NCBI GenBank assembly: GCA_965226925.1
Contig: CBDDEN010000008.1
Coordinates: 1-64,000 of the forward strand
Source of the DNA: CBDDCX01 sp965226925
GTDB lineage: Bacteria; Gemmatimonadota; Gemmatimonadetes; Longimicrobiales; Gaopeijiaceae
Direction: 5' to 3'
Length of the DNA stretch: 64,000 bases
Shown here: piece by piece, positions 8,401 through 17,114 of the stretch
Position numbering within the stretch: the stretch's first letter is position 1
How the letters are laid out: each line of letters begins with the position of its first letter
Program-made: the position numbers and the translations under genes
Notes under the pieces: model-generated
What the model was told of the DNA's origin: nothing
Databases searched by the model: none
The model's input: only the letters and a program-made list of their open reading frames with translations

Positions 8401-8623
8401 ATGCCTCGTCGGGCCGGCCGACCACCCCGCTGACCGCGATGGAGCGACCTCCCCGGTCGGGGCCCAGGTTGCGCCAGCGGTAGCCGGCGAGGAACGCCGA
8501 ATCGAGGACCACTTCGGTGGCCGTGGGTTGTTGTGCGGAGAGGGTCGGCGGGACCGCCGCGGTGAGCGTGCTCAGCATGGTGAGCAGCGCCACGGGGAAC
8601 GCGGAGAGTCGATTGGCGAACAT
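5423..8623 (-). CDS. Secreted BNR/VPS10-type propeller protein
   Basis: 1066 residues with a cleavable signal peptide (about 1-30, ending LSAQQ). At least ten Asp-box/BNR motifs of the S-x-D-x-G-x-T-W kind are readable (for example KTTDGGENW, RSTDAGETW, KSTDGGDTW, KTDDYGRTW), building one or two sortilin/VPS10-like propellers over residues 45-780. A beta domain (about 800-920) and a helical C-terminus follow. Such proteins are usually labelled 'glycosyl hydrolase' but have no proven catalytic residues. Likely periplasmic or surface. It is abundant as a family in Gemmatimonadota, Acidobacteriota and Bacteroidota. Confidence 0.85.
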   Translation of the reverse strand: MFANRLSAFPVALLTMLSTLTAAVPPTLSAQQPTATEVVLDSAFLAGYRWRNLGPDRGGRSIAVSGVVGRPDEAYFGAVGGGLWKTTDGGENWGSVTDFQITSASVGAVAVSETNPDLVFIGTGETCIRGNIMPGDGVYRSTDAGETWEHVGFTESHGISKIRIHPANPDIVYVASFGKYSAPSEERGVFKSTDGGDTWRRVLYRNAETGAIDLVIDRNDPDVLYASLWEAYRKEYQMSSGGPGSGMFKSTDGGESWTEITRNPGMPQEGLVGRIGLAVSSANSNRVYSLFENDDGGLFRSDDAGATWELVNDNRAIRQRAFYYTHVFADHQDESVVYMQNTSLFRSEDGGETYETINNGTHGDFHDFWIDPDDPAHLIVGNDGGGAVSTDTGGEWTDQEFSTAQFYHAVTTAHVPFHVCGSQQDNSTLCLPSDWNAGRFGFSAAGPGRGNPPRSVTEGSMDVAYRAGGGEPGYIAPDPKDLNVFFSGTNNGRYVDKFNRTLGTSREVNPYPWFYSGEPAADLVERWQWTFPILFSPLDPNTLYTSSQRLWRTTDGGRTWDALSGDLTRADPMTLQHSGGPITGDMNGPEVYATIFAVGPGKVNIDVIWTGSDDGLVHVTSDGGETWTNVTPPDMPDFGRVSQIDASPFSAEGAYVSVRRPLLDDFSPYIWKTDDYGRTWRKIVHGIREDAYVHAVRADPNREGLLYAGTQHGVYISYDDGAHWQELNPHLPDIPVVDVIAEQNELVIGTHGRGFWVLDNAAPIRQATPNVTSERVTLFEPPVAYRSANGVTLSWWFSAAPERALLEILDASGEVVRTFEPTEEPADSMAEPDRWAPHTMPTEAGLNFVQWNLQTTPAVTFPGMILWGVRNLAPAAPPGRYTVRLSADGQTQTTPLAIGRHPWITDVTDADLQAQYEFGRRVRDKVNEANAAVIAVRRVKAQLGDRLERSDDARLAEAGETLTANASEVEAKVYQVRNRSGQDPLNFPIKVNNRLANLLSMSERGDGRPMNNMEEILQILVDELRGYTDRLEEVWATDLEAVNRELERLGLEPLDPRDEGTQLVSQ

Positions 8624-8697
8624 GGCTCTATCTTCTTATCGCATAATGAACGAACGGATATGCCAACTTAGGGGGTGGCGAAGGGGTGGGAAAGGTC

Positions 8698-9138
8698 ATG
8701 GTTGTCGGTCGTCATCGACGCGAGCAGCAGCATCGAAGTTTCACCTTGAAGGGACGGATCGTGGGTCCGTTCCTCGTCGCCGTCCTCCTCCTCGGCTGTG
8801 CCGGCCCGCCCCGCGACATCACACAACTGGTCCTGCAAGACAGCGTGTATGTCGTTCAGGAGACGATGGAGTCGTTCAGCGGGAGAGTCTACAAGTCCTT
8901 CGAGGACGACCCGAATGTCGTCCAGTTGAGCGGGTCGCTCGCGGGGGGGCGTTGGAACGGTGAACTCACGGTGTACTACCTGAACGGCCGCATCAGGTAT
9001 CAGGGCGAGTTCGTTGACGGAGAGCGCTGCGGAACCTGGTTCGAGAATCGCGATGAGGACCCGCCCGCCGGTGTCCTGGCGCAGGTGATGGAGGAGATCG
9101 AGAGTCTGGCGATGTATCCGCCTTGCCCGGGATCCTGA
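8698..9138 (+). CDS. Small lipoprotein with MORN-like segment
   Basis: 146 residues from the ATG at 8698 (a GTG at 8686 is possible). A hydrophobic stretch VGPFLVAVLLLGC ends in a lipobox Cys, so it is a probable lipoprotein. The central part NGELTVYYLNGRIRYQGEF plus GTW is a MORN/YwqK-like beta-hairpin motif of the kind used in variant-repeat surface proteins. No enzymatic signature. It stands alone, divergent from the BNR gene. Confidence 0.6.
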   Translation: MVVGRHRREQQHRSFTLKGRIVGPFLVAVLLLGCAGPPRDITQLVLQDSVYVVQETMESFSGRVYKSFEDDPNVVQLSGSLAGGRWNGELTVYYLNGRIRYQGEFVDGERCGTWFENRDEDPPAGVLAQVMEEIESLAMYPPCPGS

Positions 9139-9362
9139 GATGATCCTTTCGCGGAGAGCCCAATGAGCAGAGTCCGCAACTTCGCTCTCGGCACCACCCG
9201 CCCGATGTGGGCTCCCGCGGAACCTCCTCCGATCGACAGCTCTCCGAGCGTGCCCAGGCTCCGGAGAGGCTGTAACATTGGGAGTATCTCGGCGGGGGTA
9301 CGACCGGGTTGCCGCCACGCCCGTTCAGGTCCCCGGTGCACCGTTTGGGGGGTAGTCGACCG

Positions 9363-10170
9363 ATGGTCATTCGCGCAGGCGTACGCGTCCTGTTGCCGCT
9401 CGGCGTGTTCCTTTTCGCCCTCTGCTTCCCTCTGGGCGTCTGGGGTCAGGACACCCGAATGCCGCCGTGCTTCTACGTGGGTTTAACGTCGCCGATCGAT
9501 CTTCTGCTCTCGTGCGCCGAAGACGGCGATCCCCAAGCCCAAAACAACCTCGGTATCCTGTACGAACACGGAGAGGGGGTACCGGAAGACGATGCCCAGG
9601 CAGCCCACTGGTACCGACTGGCGGCAGAGCAAGGGCTCGCGCTCGCCCAGTCGAATCTCGGGCTCATGTACGACAAAGGGGAGGGCGTGCCCAAGGACGC
9701 CGCCGAGGCGGTCCGCTGGTTTCGACTTGCGGCAGAGCAAGGGTATGCCCAAGGCCAGTACAACTTGGGGGTCAAGTACGACGGCGGTGACGGTGTGCCC
9801 GAGGACGACGCCGAGGCGGCCCGCTGGTATGCCTTGGCCGCGGAGCAGGGCTTTGCCCGAGCTCAACACAACCTCGGGGCCATGTACGACAACGGCGAAG
9901 GTGTGTCCGAGGACGACGCCGAGGCGGCCCGCTGGTATAGCCCTGGCGGCAGAGCAAGGCTACGCGGTCGCACAGTCCAATCTCGGAGTTCTCTACGAAA
10001 GGGGTGAAGGCGTGCCCCTGGACCCCGTTCTCGCGTACATGTGGTACGAACTATCGGCGACCCAGGGAAGCCGGGTCGCGCTCAGGAACAAAGAGTCGAT
10101 CGCCCTGCACATGAGCCCGCAACAGATCGCCGAGGCGCGCGCACGCACCTGGCTCGATCGGCACCGGTAG
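9363..10170 (+). pseudogene. Sel1-repeat protein with a one-base frameshift
   Basis: The frame from ATG 9363 opens with a signal peptide (RVLLPLGVFLFALCF) and then at least four Sel1 repeats of the type A-x-x-N-L-G-x-x-Y-x-x-G-x-G-V-P-x-D-x-A-x-A-x-x-W-Y. Near 9938 an extra A after CTGGTAT throws the frame off; the correct continuation, another Sel1 repeat (QSNLGVLYERGEGVP) and the C-terminus ending DRHR, is read in the next frame to 10170. Restoring one base gives a normal 268-residue periplasmic Sel1 protein. Mutation or sequencing error cannot be told apart here. Confidence 0.75.
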
Positions 10171-10295
10171 CCGGCCGGATCCCCTCCCGCTCCTCCTAAC
10201 TCCGCGATGGACCCCGGGCTTGCTTGGTAGTCGGCAGGCCGCCCGCGTTGATCGGCCACGACCTACTCGGTGATCGGCTTCGGCCTCACGGTCGG

Positions 10296-11109
10296 CTACT
10301 CGATGCCAAGCTGCTCCAGATACGTATCGAATCGTGACGGGTCGTAGTAGTACTCCCGCATGAGCGGCCGCCACTTGGCCATGATGTCCTCGTTCAGGAA
10401 GATGGCCGGTTGGTCCGTTTCCGAGATGAAGGGGATGTACTCCTCTTCGGCCGTCTGCACGTCGTTGAAGTAGGCCCAGGCGTCGGTCACGATCTGCGAC
10501 GTCAGCATCAGGTCCAGCAACGTCAGCGCCTGGACCTTCGCCCCCGCCAAGGCACCCTTGTGGGCTATGGGGGTGGCCATCGCGATGCCGTTGGCCCAGT
10601 TGTGCCCGGGTCGGCCCGGGATGTTGGCGGGGTAACGCAGGGTGACGGTCGGCATGTTCCAGGAGACGTCGCCGATATCGTCCGACCCGCCGCCCAAGGA
10701 CTTCTCGAGATCAACCGGTCCAGTGAGCTCCGGGATCGAGTCGGGCAAGCCGTTCTCGTCCACTCCCAGCTCGCGTTGGAGGCCGAGCGCCAGCTCGATG
10801 TCGGCGTCATCCCAGTCCGGTAGCCCGACCCGCTGGATGTTCGCGTAGGTCGTCTCCGCAACGGGCTTGCTGAAGTGGCGGCTCCAAGCAGATCCTAGGA
10901 TCTGAATCGTGTCGATCTGGGTGCCGGTCATGAGTGCCGCACCCTCGGCCATGCTTCTGGTTGGACTGGGGGATTCCGTCTACGTCCGACCCCAGGGCGA
11001 TCACCGGGCTGCCCGAGCCCCACCGTGCCGTCCAGGCGCTGGGCATACCGGCCACCCCCAATTCGATCTCGAAGCCGTTGTCTTGGAGTAGCCAGGGTGG
11101 AAGGGTCAC
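10296..11109 (-). pseudogene. M20D amidohydrolase (AbgB-like) with internal deletion
   Basis: The 3' 218 codons (MAEGAALMTGTQIDT to EQLGIE) match the C-terminal part of aminobenzoyl-glutamate utilisation protein B-type peptidases. Upstream, 11109 to about 10970 encodes the N-terminal strand set of the same family (FEIELGVAGMPSAWTARWGS, then DVDGIPQSNQK) in another frame. Everything between, including the metal-binding His/Asp/Glu residues, is missing, so roughly 200 or more codons have been deleted. The enzyme cannot be active. Confidence 0.75.
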
Positions 11110-11142
11110 GGTGAGCCGGCAATCGGCCCGTGCGCCGATCGA

Positions 11143-11889
11143 TCAGCCGGGATTGCTCGGCGGGTTTCTCTCCCAACTCCCGTACATAGCGTTTGGTAGC
11201 AGGAAGAAGCGGACGCCGAAGTCGGCGAGGTCTAGCGGATCCGCGCCGCGCAGGTGCTGGGACCCTCCCGGGAAGTCCTCGATGTTGTCCCCTACCCAGG
11301 CAACGACGTCCAACGGAGGCAGGCGGACCGGAGTCTGGCCGTTCGCCACGGCCCGGAAGCGGTTCTTCTTCCCTCCTTCGTCCTGGCGGCATAAAACGAC
11401 GTCGACCTGTAACCCGCTGGCGAGCAGGTTGCGTCGAGTGGCCTCGCACACCGCCTCGTCGCGATTCGTCACGATGGCCACGCGACCGCCCAGCTCTTGG
11501 ACCCGACGCAGGAACGCCACCGCTCCCGGGAGCGCGGGGGCAGCCTCCTCCCGGACCCACTCGTTCCAGCTCTCGGGGGAGTAACCCAGGCCCAGGCGAG
11601 CCCGTCGTAGCTGATACTCGGAGTTGTCCAACACCGTCTCGTCGGCGTCCAGAATGACCGCCCAGGTGCCTCTGGCCCGACCCTGTGCGGACGTGGCCAC
11701 GCGGTCCCCGATCCAAAGGTAGGTCTGCTCGAAGACGGCCGTGTGTTCCGCGGCGGTGCGAGCCCAGTGAACGGCGGAGGGATCGCGGAGAGCCGGTGCC
11801 GACGAAGCCGGCCCGGCCGGTCTCCCGCATGTCGCCAAGGCGAGGGCGGTAAGGAGCGGCCCGGCGAGGTGTCGGCTTGGACGTGGCAT
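11143..11889 (-). CDS. HAD acid phosphatase, lipoprotein e(P4) family
   Basis: 248 residues. A lipobox at ALATC (Cys21) suggests outer-membrane or periplasmic anchoring. The HAD nucleophile motif is DADETVLD at 81-88 (D81 nucleophile, D83 acid/base), motif II is VTNRD and the metal-binding motif IV is GDNIEDF. These define the class C, e(P4)-type 5'-nucleotidase/acid phosphatases that release nucleosides or strip phosphate from nucleotides outside the cytoplasm. Full length for the family. It lies between the broken AbgB gene and mgtE on the same strand. Confidence 0.85.
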   Translation of the reverse strand: MPRPSRHLAGPLLTALALATCGRPAGPASSAPALRDPSAVHWARTAAEHTAVFEQTYLWIGDRVATSAQGRARGTWAVILDADETVLDNSEYQLRRARLGLGYSPESWNEWVREEAAPALPGAVAFLRRVQELGGRVAIVTNRDEAVCEATRRNLLASGLQVDVVLCRQDEGGKKNRFRAVANGQTPVRLPPLDVVAWVGDNIEDFPGGSQHLRGADPLDLADFGVRFFLLPNAMYGSWERNPPSNPG

Positions 11890-11905
11890 CGTGTCTCGAG
11901 AGTGG

Positions 11906-13216
11906 TCAGAGTATGCCCGAGAGCAGGGTGGCGATGCCGAGGAAGCTGAGGAATCCCGCCACGTCGGTGACGGTCGTCAGGACGATAGATGACGACTGAG
12001 CGGGGTCCTGGCCGATAGCGGACAGGACGATGGGGACCAGAGCGCCCGACAACCCCGCGATGGTCATCGACATCACCATGGAGATGGCGATGACGAATGC
12101 GAGACCGGCCGAACGGCTCCAAAGGTAGACCCCGAGGCTCGTGGTTGCGGCCACGGCTATCCCGTTCACCAGTCCCGCCACGAACTCCTTGCCGGCCACA
12201 CGTGGCCAACTACTCAGCCGGATCGCTCTCAACGCCAGCCCTCGCATCGTGACGGCGAGGGCCTGGGCGCCGGTATTGCCGGACTGCCCGGCCACCACGG
12301 GCAACAGAACGGCCAAGGCGGTGAAGCGTGCGATCGTGCCTTCGAAGACGCCGACCACGGACGCGGCCAGGAAGGCCGTCAGCAGGTTCACCTGGAGCCA
12401 CGGGAGTCTTTTCTTGACCACGAAGAACGGACTCGAAAGGGCTCGTTCCTCCCTGCTTGCTCCGACCATCGACAGCATGCTCCCGGCCGCCTGGTGTTGG
12501 GCAGTGCGCATGAGCTCCGCTTGACGGAGCACGCCGAGAAGCCTCCCGTCGAAGTCCACCACCGGCAGAGATCCGACTCGATGTAGAGCCAACTCCTCGA
12601 CGACGGCTTGGCGTCCCCACGTCGCCTGTGCGGTGGGTGTCGAGGCGCTCGCGAGCTCTTCGAGGCGACTGTCCCGGGACGCGACCACGACCCCCTCGAG
12701 TGGCACCGAACCGACGAGGCGACCATCGGAGTCCACCAGGAACACGTCCTGGACGTTCCTGCGGCCCGCGGTTCGCAGCCCCTGGATCACGTCTTTGACC
12801 TTTGTCTCGGGCCGGAAGGCGGTCACGCGGGGGTCCATGAAGCTCCCTACGGTCTCCTGCGGATACTCTGCCATCTGCCGCAGCTCGTCCGCCGTGGCCT
12901 CGTTGACCACGGTGAGGTTCTTCTCCCGTGTGGGCTGGTCCATGCGGGCCAGCAGAGCGCTGGCCCGGTGCGGGTCCAGGAGCGCCAACACCTGGCTCGT
13001 ACGCGAGTCACTCAGGCCGATGATCGCGTCGGCCGCCTTCTGGGGAGAAAGGCGTTCGAGCAAGGACACCGCGCCCCGCGCCGGCTCCCGCTCCAGGACC
13101 GACACGATCTCCGAGTTCGTGGCGCTCTCCATGAGCGAGGCTGCCTCGTCGGGGTGGCGGGCGATCAACGTGGAGGCCAGGACGCGACTGGCTCGGCCGT
13201 GGTCAGCCTTCGGCAT
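11906..13216 (-). CDS. mgtE: Magnesium transporter MgtE
   Basis: 436 residues in the canonical order: MgtE N-domain of short helical repeats (1-125, including YPQETVGSFMDPRV), two CBS domains (about 130-250), a connecting helix, and a C-terminal five-helix membrane domain (about 265-436) with the pore region VVAGQSGNTGAQALAVTMRG. MgtE is a dimeric Mg2+ channel of the inner membrane gated by Mg2+ binding to the N/CBS part. The gene starts inside the end of the upstream MgtE-N/CBS gene (14-bp overlap), implying translational coupling. Confidence 0.92.
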   Translation of the reverse strand: MPKADHGRASRVLASTLIARHPDEAASLMESATNSEIVSVLEREPARGAVSLLERLSPQKAADAIIGLSDSRTSQVLALLDPHRASALLARMDQPTREKNLTVVNEATADELRQMAEYPQETVGSFMDPRVTAFRPETKVKDVIQGLRTAGRRNVQDVFLVDSDGRLVGSVPLEGVVVASRDSRLEELASASTPTAQATWGRQAVVEELALHRVGSLPVVDFDGRLLGVLRQAELMRTAQHQAAGSMLSMVGASREERALSSPFFVVKKRLPWLQVNLLTAFLAASVVGVFEGTIARFTALAVLLPVVAGQSGNTGAQALAVTMRGLALRAIRLSSWPRVAGKEFVAGLVNGIAVAATTSLGVYLWSRSAGLAFVIAISMVMSMTIAGLSGALVPIVLSAIGQDPAQSSSIVLTTVTDVAGFLSFLGIATLLSGIL

Positions 13217-14051
13217 CCGGCCCTCCGGCGATATCAGGAACAGCGATGTTCGTGAAGGCGCCCAGAAGCCCCTCCATTCCCGTCGAGAACAGGTCGCCGA
13301 GCGCCTCGGCAGTGTGCGAGTCCTGCCTCGCGCGGTGGCGCGCCGACTCCGATTCCAGGCGCCGCAACGTGCGGTAGCGGATGGCGCCCAGATACAAGCC
13401 CTGCCGGTCCACGACGGGCAGCGAATGGGCTTCTCGCCAAGCGGGGTGGGCCAGAATGGCGTTGCGGTCCTGGTGGCCTTGGATCGACATCACATCGCTC
13501 CTTGCCACGGACTTCAGCGTTTGTTTGCGATCCGCCAGCAGTAGCTCGCGCAGATTGAGCACCCCCACCAGCCTGCGCTCTCGATCGACCACATACAGAT
13601 TGTACCGGATGCTGTCGGGTGCATTGCGGATCTGCTCGATCGCATCCCCGACCGTGACGTCCAACGGAAGACACAGAACTCGAGAGTCCATCAGCGACCC
13701 GGCCGTACCCTCCGGGAACTGAATGAGAGTCTCGAGCATCTCGGCCACGGCCGGCTCGAGGGTGCCGAGGAACCCGGCCCGATGGTCCGGCTCCATCCGG
13801 CGCGCCAAGTCGGCCGAGAGATCGAGCCCGAGGTGGAGCACCACGTCCCGACCGAGCTCGCCCTCGATCTGACTCAACACGGCGGCCGCGTGAAGTGGTG
13901 CCACGCGCGCCAAGACCGCGGCAGCGACGGGGGCGGGCGCAGCGGCCAGTACGCCGAGCACGGCGTCGTCCGACAGATCCTCGAGCACCGCGGCCGCCTG
14001 CGACGGATGAGCGGCGAGCAGATGGCTCGCGAGCGTCTGGTCTAGGCTCAT
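13203..14051 (-). CDS. Soluble MgtE-N plus CBS-pair protein
   Basis: 282 residues with no membrane segment. Residues 1-120 are an MgtE-N superhelix (HPSQAAAVLEDLSDDAVLGV onward, then FPEGTAGSLMDSRV) and 125-245 a CBS pair (RYNLYVVDRERRLVGVLN and SLPVVDRQGLYLGAIR). It has exactly the cytosolic half of MgtE without the pore. Being the first gene of a two-gene operon and overlapping mgtE by 14 bp, it may form mixed assemblies with MgtE or sense Mg2+ or nucleotide on its behalf; that is inference. Confidence 0.85.
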   Translation of the reverse strand: MSLDQTLASHLLAAHPSQAAAVLEDLSDDAVLGVLAAAPAPVAAAVLARVAPLHAAAVLSQIEGELGRDVVLHLGLDLSADLARRMEPDHRAGFLGTLEPAVAEMLETLIQFPEGTAGSLMDSRVLCLPLDVTVGDAIEQIRNAPDSIRYNLYVVDRERRLVGVLNLRELLLADRKQTLKSVARSDVMSIQGHQDRNAILAHPAWREAHSLPVVDRQGLYLGAIRYRTLRRLESESARHRARQDSHTAEALGDLFSTGMEGLLGAFTNIAVPDIAGGPDAEG

Positions 14052-14222
14052 TACTCGATATTACCCCGGGGCTCGGACGGTCGAAGCGGCGGTGGTGGCA
14101 GATGAGCTCCAATCTCGCGAGTATGGACCGTGCGCAGCCCCTAGGCAAATGGGTGCCTCCGGGCCTCAGGGCTCCCTTCGGAGGCGGCTGTCCGCACACA
14201 CCGCTCCACATAGGAGGCACGG

Positions 14223-15092
14223 ATGGCAGGCATCTTCGACTTCGACGCATGGCGCCAGGTTCTTGTGAGCGCCTTCCAGCAGCTCGGCGACAACTTGGTT
14301 GCGTTCTTCCCCAGCCTTGTCGGCACGATCGTCTTGCTCTTGGCGGGTTGGGCGGTTTCGAGGGTCAGTGAAGCGATCGTTCGCCGCGCTCTTCAGAAGC
14401 TCGGGCTCGACCGGGTATCCGCTCGTCTCCGTCTCCCGGAGATGTTGAGTCGAGCCGGCGTGGTCGCGCCCCCATCGAGGATCGTGGGCCGCCTCCTGTT
14501 CTGGATCGTGATGATGACGTTTGTGCTCTCGGCCGTCGAGACGCTCGGGCTCAGCGCCGCAACGTCCACCATCGACCGCCTGATCGCATATCTGCCGAAT
14601 GTGATCGCGAGCGGCTTGATAGTCTTCATCGGGCTCCTGCTGAGTCGGTTCGCTCGTGGTGTGGTCACGTCCGGGGCGATGGTTGTGGACGTGGACCGGG
14701 CCGAGCGCCTAGGATCTGCCGTGGGGGGGCTCATCCTTCTACTCGTGGCTGTGGTCGCGGTCCTCGGTACCTGACCGTGGCCGACGCCCGGTCCGACGCT
14801 GGAGCAACTCGAACTGCAGACGACGGTCCTGGTCGTGCTCGTGGCGGTCGTTGTGGGCGGAATGACGTTGACTCTGGGGCTCGCCTTCGCCCTCGGGGCC
14901 CAACCGGTGATCTGCCATATCCTGGCCGGGCACTTCCTGAGGCAGAGACTCGCACTCGGAGCGACGGTCGAGATTGACGGACGAAGGGGACAGGTCGAGA
15001 ACGTGGGCTCCGTGGACACGCTGCTAAAGGACCCCGAGAGGTCCTGGAGCGTCCCGAACGCCACCCTTCTGGACACGGTCATTCTTCGGTGA
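14223..15092 (+). pseudogene. MscS-type mechanosensitive channel with in-frame TGA
   Basis: A strong AGGAGG sits six bases before the ATG at 14223. The frame encodes several membrane helices (SLVGTIVLLLAGWAVSRV, RLLFWIVMMTFVLSAVE, VIASGLIVFIGLLLSRF, LILLLVAVVAVLG), then TGA at 14772-14774, then in the same frame another helix (TTVLVVLVAVVVGGMTL) and an MscS-like beta domain (GATVEIDGRRGQVENVG, NATLLDTVI) to 15092. Reading through the stop gives about 289 residues of a typical small-conductance channel relative. The stop may be a mutation or a base error. Confidence 0.7.
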
Positions 15093-15222
15093 TCGCGGGC
15101 GGCGACCGCGACCGGGTGCGGACCCGCTCGTGAAGCGGAAGTACACGTCCTCCCGTTAGCGGCAGGGTCGTGGGTATCTTTTCGGGCGGCCGATCGAGGC
15201 AACACACACATGAGGATCTTCC

Positions 15223-16347
15223 ATGATCATCGTGCTCCAACCCGACAGGGAGGACCAGGACGCCATCGTGCGAACGGTGGTTCAGGTCGCCCATCGCTTC
15301 GAGGGCATCGAGACCAGACCCTATTCGCACACGGGCGCCGGGCATTCGTTCACGGAGGTTCACCTGATCGGTCCCACCAGAGGGGTGCCGACCAAGCTGT
15401 TCGAGGAGATCCCGGGTGTCTTGCGAGTGGTCCGGGTCTCCACGCGGTACCGCCTGATCGGACGGCACCACGCCTCCGAGGCCGCGGGGTTCGAGTACAA
15501 CGGGGTGCGGTTCGGCGACGAGCGGCTCACCGTCTTCGCGGGCCTGTGCGCCGTGGACACCCGGGAGCACGTGGAGCTCATGATGGCCGCGCTGCAGCGC
15601 GAGGGACTCGTCACCACCCGTATGGGCGCCTACAAGCCCCGGACCAACCCCTACGACTTCCAGGGGCTCGGTAAGGCTTGCCTTCCCTATGTCTTCGAGC
15701 TTGCGGGGCAGTACGGGATGAAGGCGGTGGCGATGGAGGTGACGGACGGACGCCAGCTCGACGAAATTACCGAGGCGCTCGCCGACGCCGGCGATCCCAC
15801 CGGGGTGGTGTTGCAGGTTGGCACGCGCAACGCTCAGAATTTCGAGCTCTTGAAGGTGGTCGGTCAGCAGGAGCGCTTTCCGGTGCTCTTCAAACGGGGG
15901 ATGGGCATCACGCTCGAGGAGTCGCTCAACGCGTGCGAGTACATAGCCAGTGAAGGAAACCCGCGCATCATCTTCTGCCTGCGGGGGGTCAAGACCCACC
16001 TCGGTGACCCGCATCGCAACCTGGTCGACTTCGCGCACGTTCCTGTGGCACGACGGAAGACACGGCTTCCCGTGTGCGTGGATCCGTCTCACAGCGTCGG
16101 GTCCGTCGATGAGGAGGTGGACGGGATTCCCGACGTGTTCCATGCGGCGGGCCAGGGTGTCATCGCCGGTGCGTCGAGCGTGCTCGTCGACTTTCACCCG
16201 AACCGGGAGGTCGCGCTCTGCGACGGCCCACAAGCACTGCGGCTCGAGCAGTTGCCGAGGTTCCTACGCTACCTCGGGCGCGTCCGGGCAGCTTTCGAGG
16301 AGTCGGTCGCGGACCGGACGGCGGCGGATGCTACCGGCGGCGCATGA
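15223..16347 (+). CDS. DAHP synthase-like enzyme (type I, KDOPS-like fold)
   Basis: 374 residues: an N-terminal ferredoxin-like domain (1-75) as in type I-beta DAHP synthases, then a TIM barrel. Family signatures include AGLCAVDTREH (usual GPC, here GLC), YKPRTNPYDFQGLG, QVGTRNAQNF, LFKRGMG, DPSHS and FHPNREVALCDGPQ. Metal ligands Cys, His and the last Asp are present; the Glu ligand position reads Asp (VDFHP). It should condense PEP with erythrose 4-phosphate at the start of the shikimate pathway, though the changes leave room for a related aldol reaction. Its last 4 bp overlap the methyltransferase gene. Confidence 0.75.
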   Translation: MIIVLQPDREDQDAIVRTVVQVAHRFEGIETRPYSHTGAGHSFTEVHLIGPTRGVPTKLFEEIPGVLRVVRVSTRYRLIGRHHASEAAGFEYNGVRFGDERLTVFAGLCAVDTREHVELMMAALQREGLVTTRMGAYKPRTNPYDFQGLGKACLPYVFELAGQYGMKAVAMEVTDGRQLDEITEALADAGDPTGVVLQVGTRNAQNFELLKVVGQQERFPVLFKRGMGITLEESLNACEYIASEGNPRIIFCLRGVKTHLGDPHRNLVDFAHVPVARRKTRLPVCVDPSHSVGSVDEEVDGIPDVFHAAGQGVIAGASSVLVDFHPNREVALCDGPQALRLEQLPRFLRYLGRVRAAFEESVADRTAADATGGA

Positions 16348-17069
16348 ATCGCGACTTCCGCAACACGTACGCCGATGAGATCCGCGCCAGCTCCTACGCC
16401 GACGTAGGCTTTCCGGCGACGTACTACCTCGCCTTCCGCGACTTGCCGTCCATCTTCGAGCGGTACGTTACCGGGCGGATCGCCCTGGACTTCGGATGTG
16501 GTGCGGGACGCTCGACCCGATTCCTCAAGGATCGAGGCTTCGACGTGAGTGGGGTGGACGTCTCGGAACCGATGCTCGTCCGGGCTCGGGAGCGTGACGC
16601 CGAGGGCGACTACGCACTCATCCCCGAGGGTAACCTGAGCGCGCTGCAGGATCGCCGCTTCGATCTTGTTCTGTGCGCTTTCACCTTCGACAACGTCCCG
16701 ACCGACCTCAAAGGGACTCTCTTCAGGGGCTTGAGGGGTCTTCTGGCCGTGGGGGGCCGCATCGTCAATCTCGTGTCCGCGCCGGAGATCTACGTGCACG
16801 AGTGGACGTCGTTTTCCACTGAGGACTTCACCGAGAACGCGTCCGCACGGACCGGCGACGTGGTGCGTATCCGCATGCTCGACGTGCCCGACAGCAGGCC
16901 CGTGGAGGACGTGTTCTGGACCGATGACGACTACCGCGACGTGTACTCCTCGGCCCGTCTCACGGTGTTGGAAACCCATCGCCCGCTGGGGAAGCCCTCC
17001 GACCCGTTCGACTGGGTATCCGAGAGCCGCGTGTCTCCTTGGGCGATCTATGTGCTGGAAGCGTCATAG
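16344..17069 (+). CDS. Class I SAM-dependent methyltransferase
   Basis: 241 residues. Motif I (LDFGCGAGRS, 48-57), the acidic loop after strand 2 (VSGVDVSEPM) and motif IV/post-I regions (RFDLVLCAFTFDNVP) define the UbiE/COQ5-like Rossmann methyltransferases. Substrate is not evident. The start ATG overlaps the stop of the DAHP synthase-like gene (ATGA), so the two are translationally coupled and may act in the same biosynthetic route. Confidence 0.8.
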   Translation: MNRDFRNTYADEIRASSYADVGFPATYYLAFRDLPSIFERYVTGRIALDFGCGAGRSTRFLKDRGFDVSGVDVSEPMLVRARERDAEGDYALIPEGNLSALQDRRFDLVLCAFTFDNVPTDLKGTLFRGLRGLLAVGGRIVNLVSAPEIYVHEWTSFSTEDFTENASARTGDVVRIRMLDVPDSRPVEDVFWTDDDYRDVYSSARLTVLETHRPLGKPSDPFDWVSESRVSPWAIYVLEAS

Positions 17070-17114
17070 GGCTTGTTGGGCAGCCACCGCCCAAGCCGCC
17101 GGAGACTCGTACCT

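Noticed and set aside
14052..14222. Mg2+-sensing riboswitch upstream of the mgtE operon
   Set aside because: The operon promoter region shows no M-box-like conserved core that I can recognise by eye; a covariance search would be needed.
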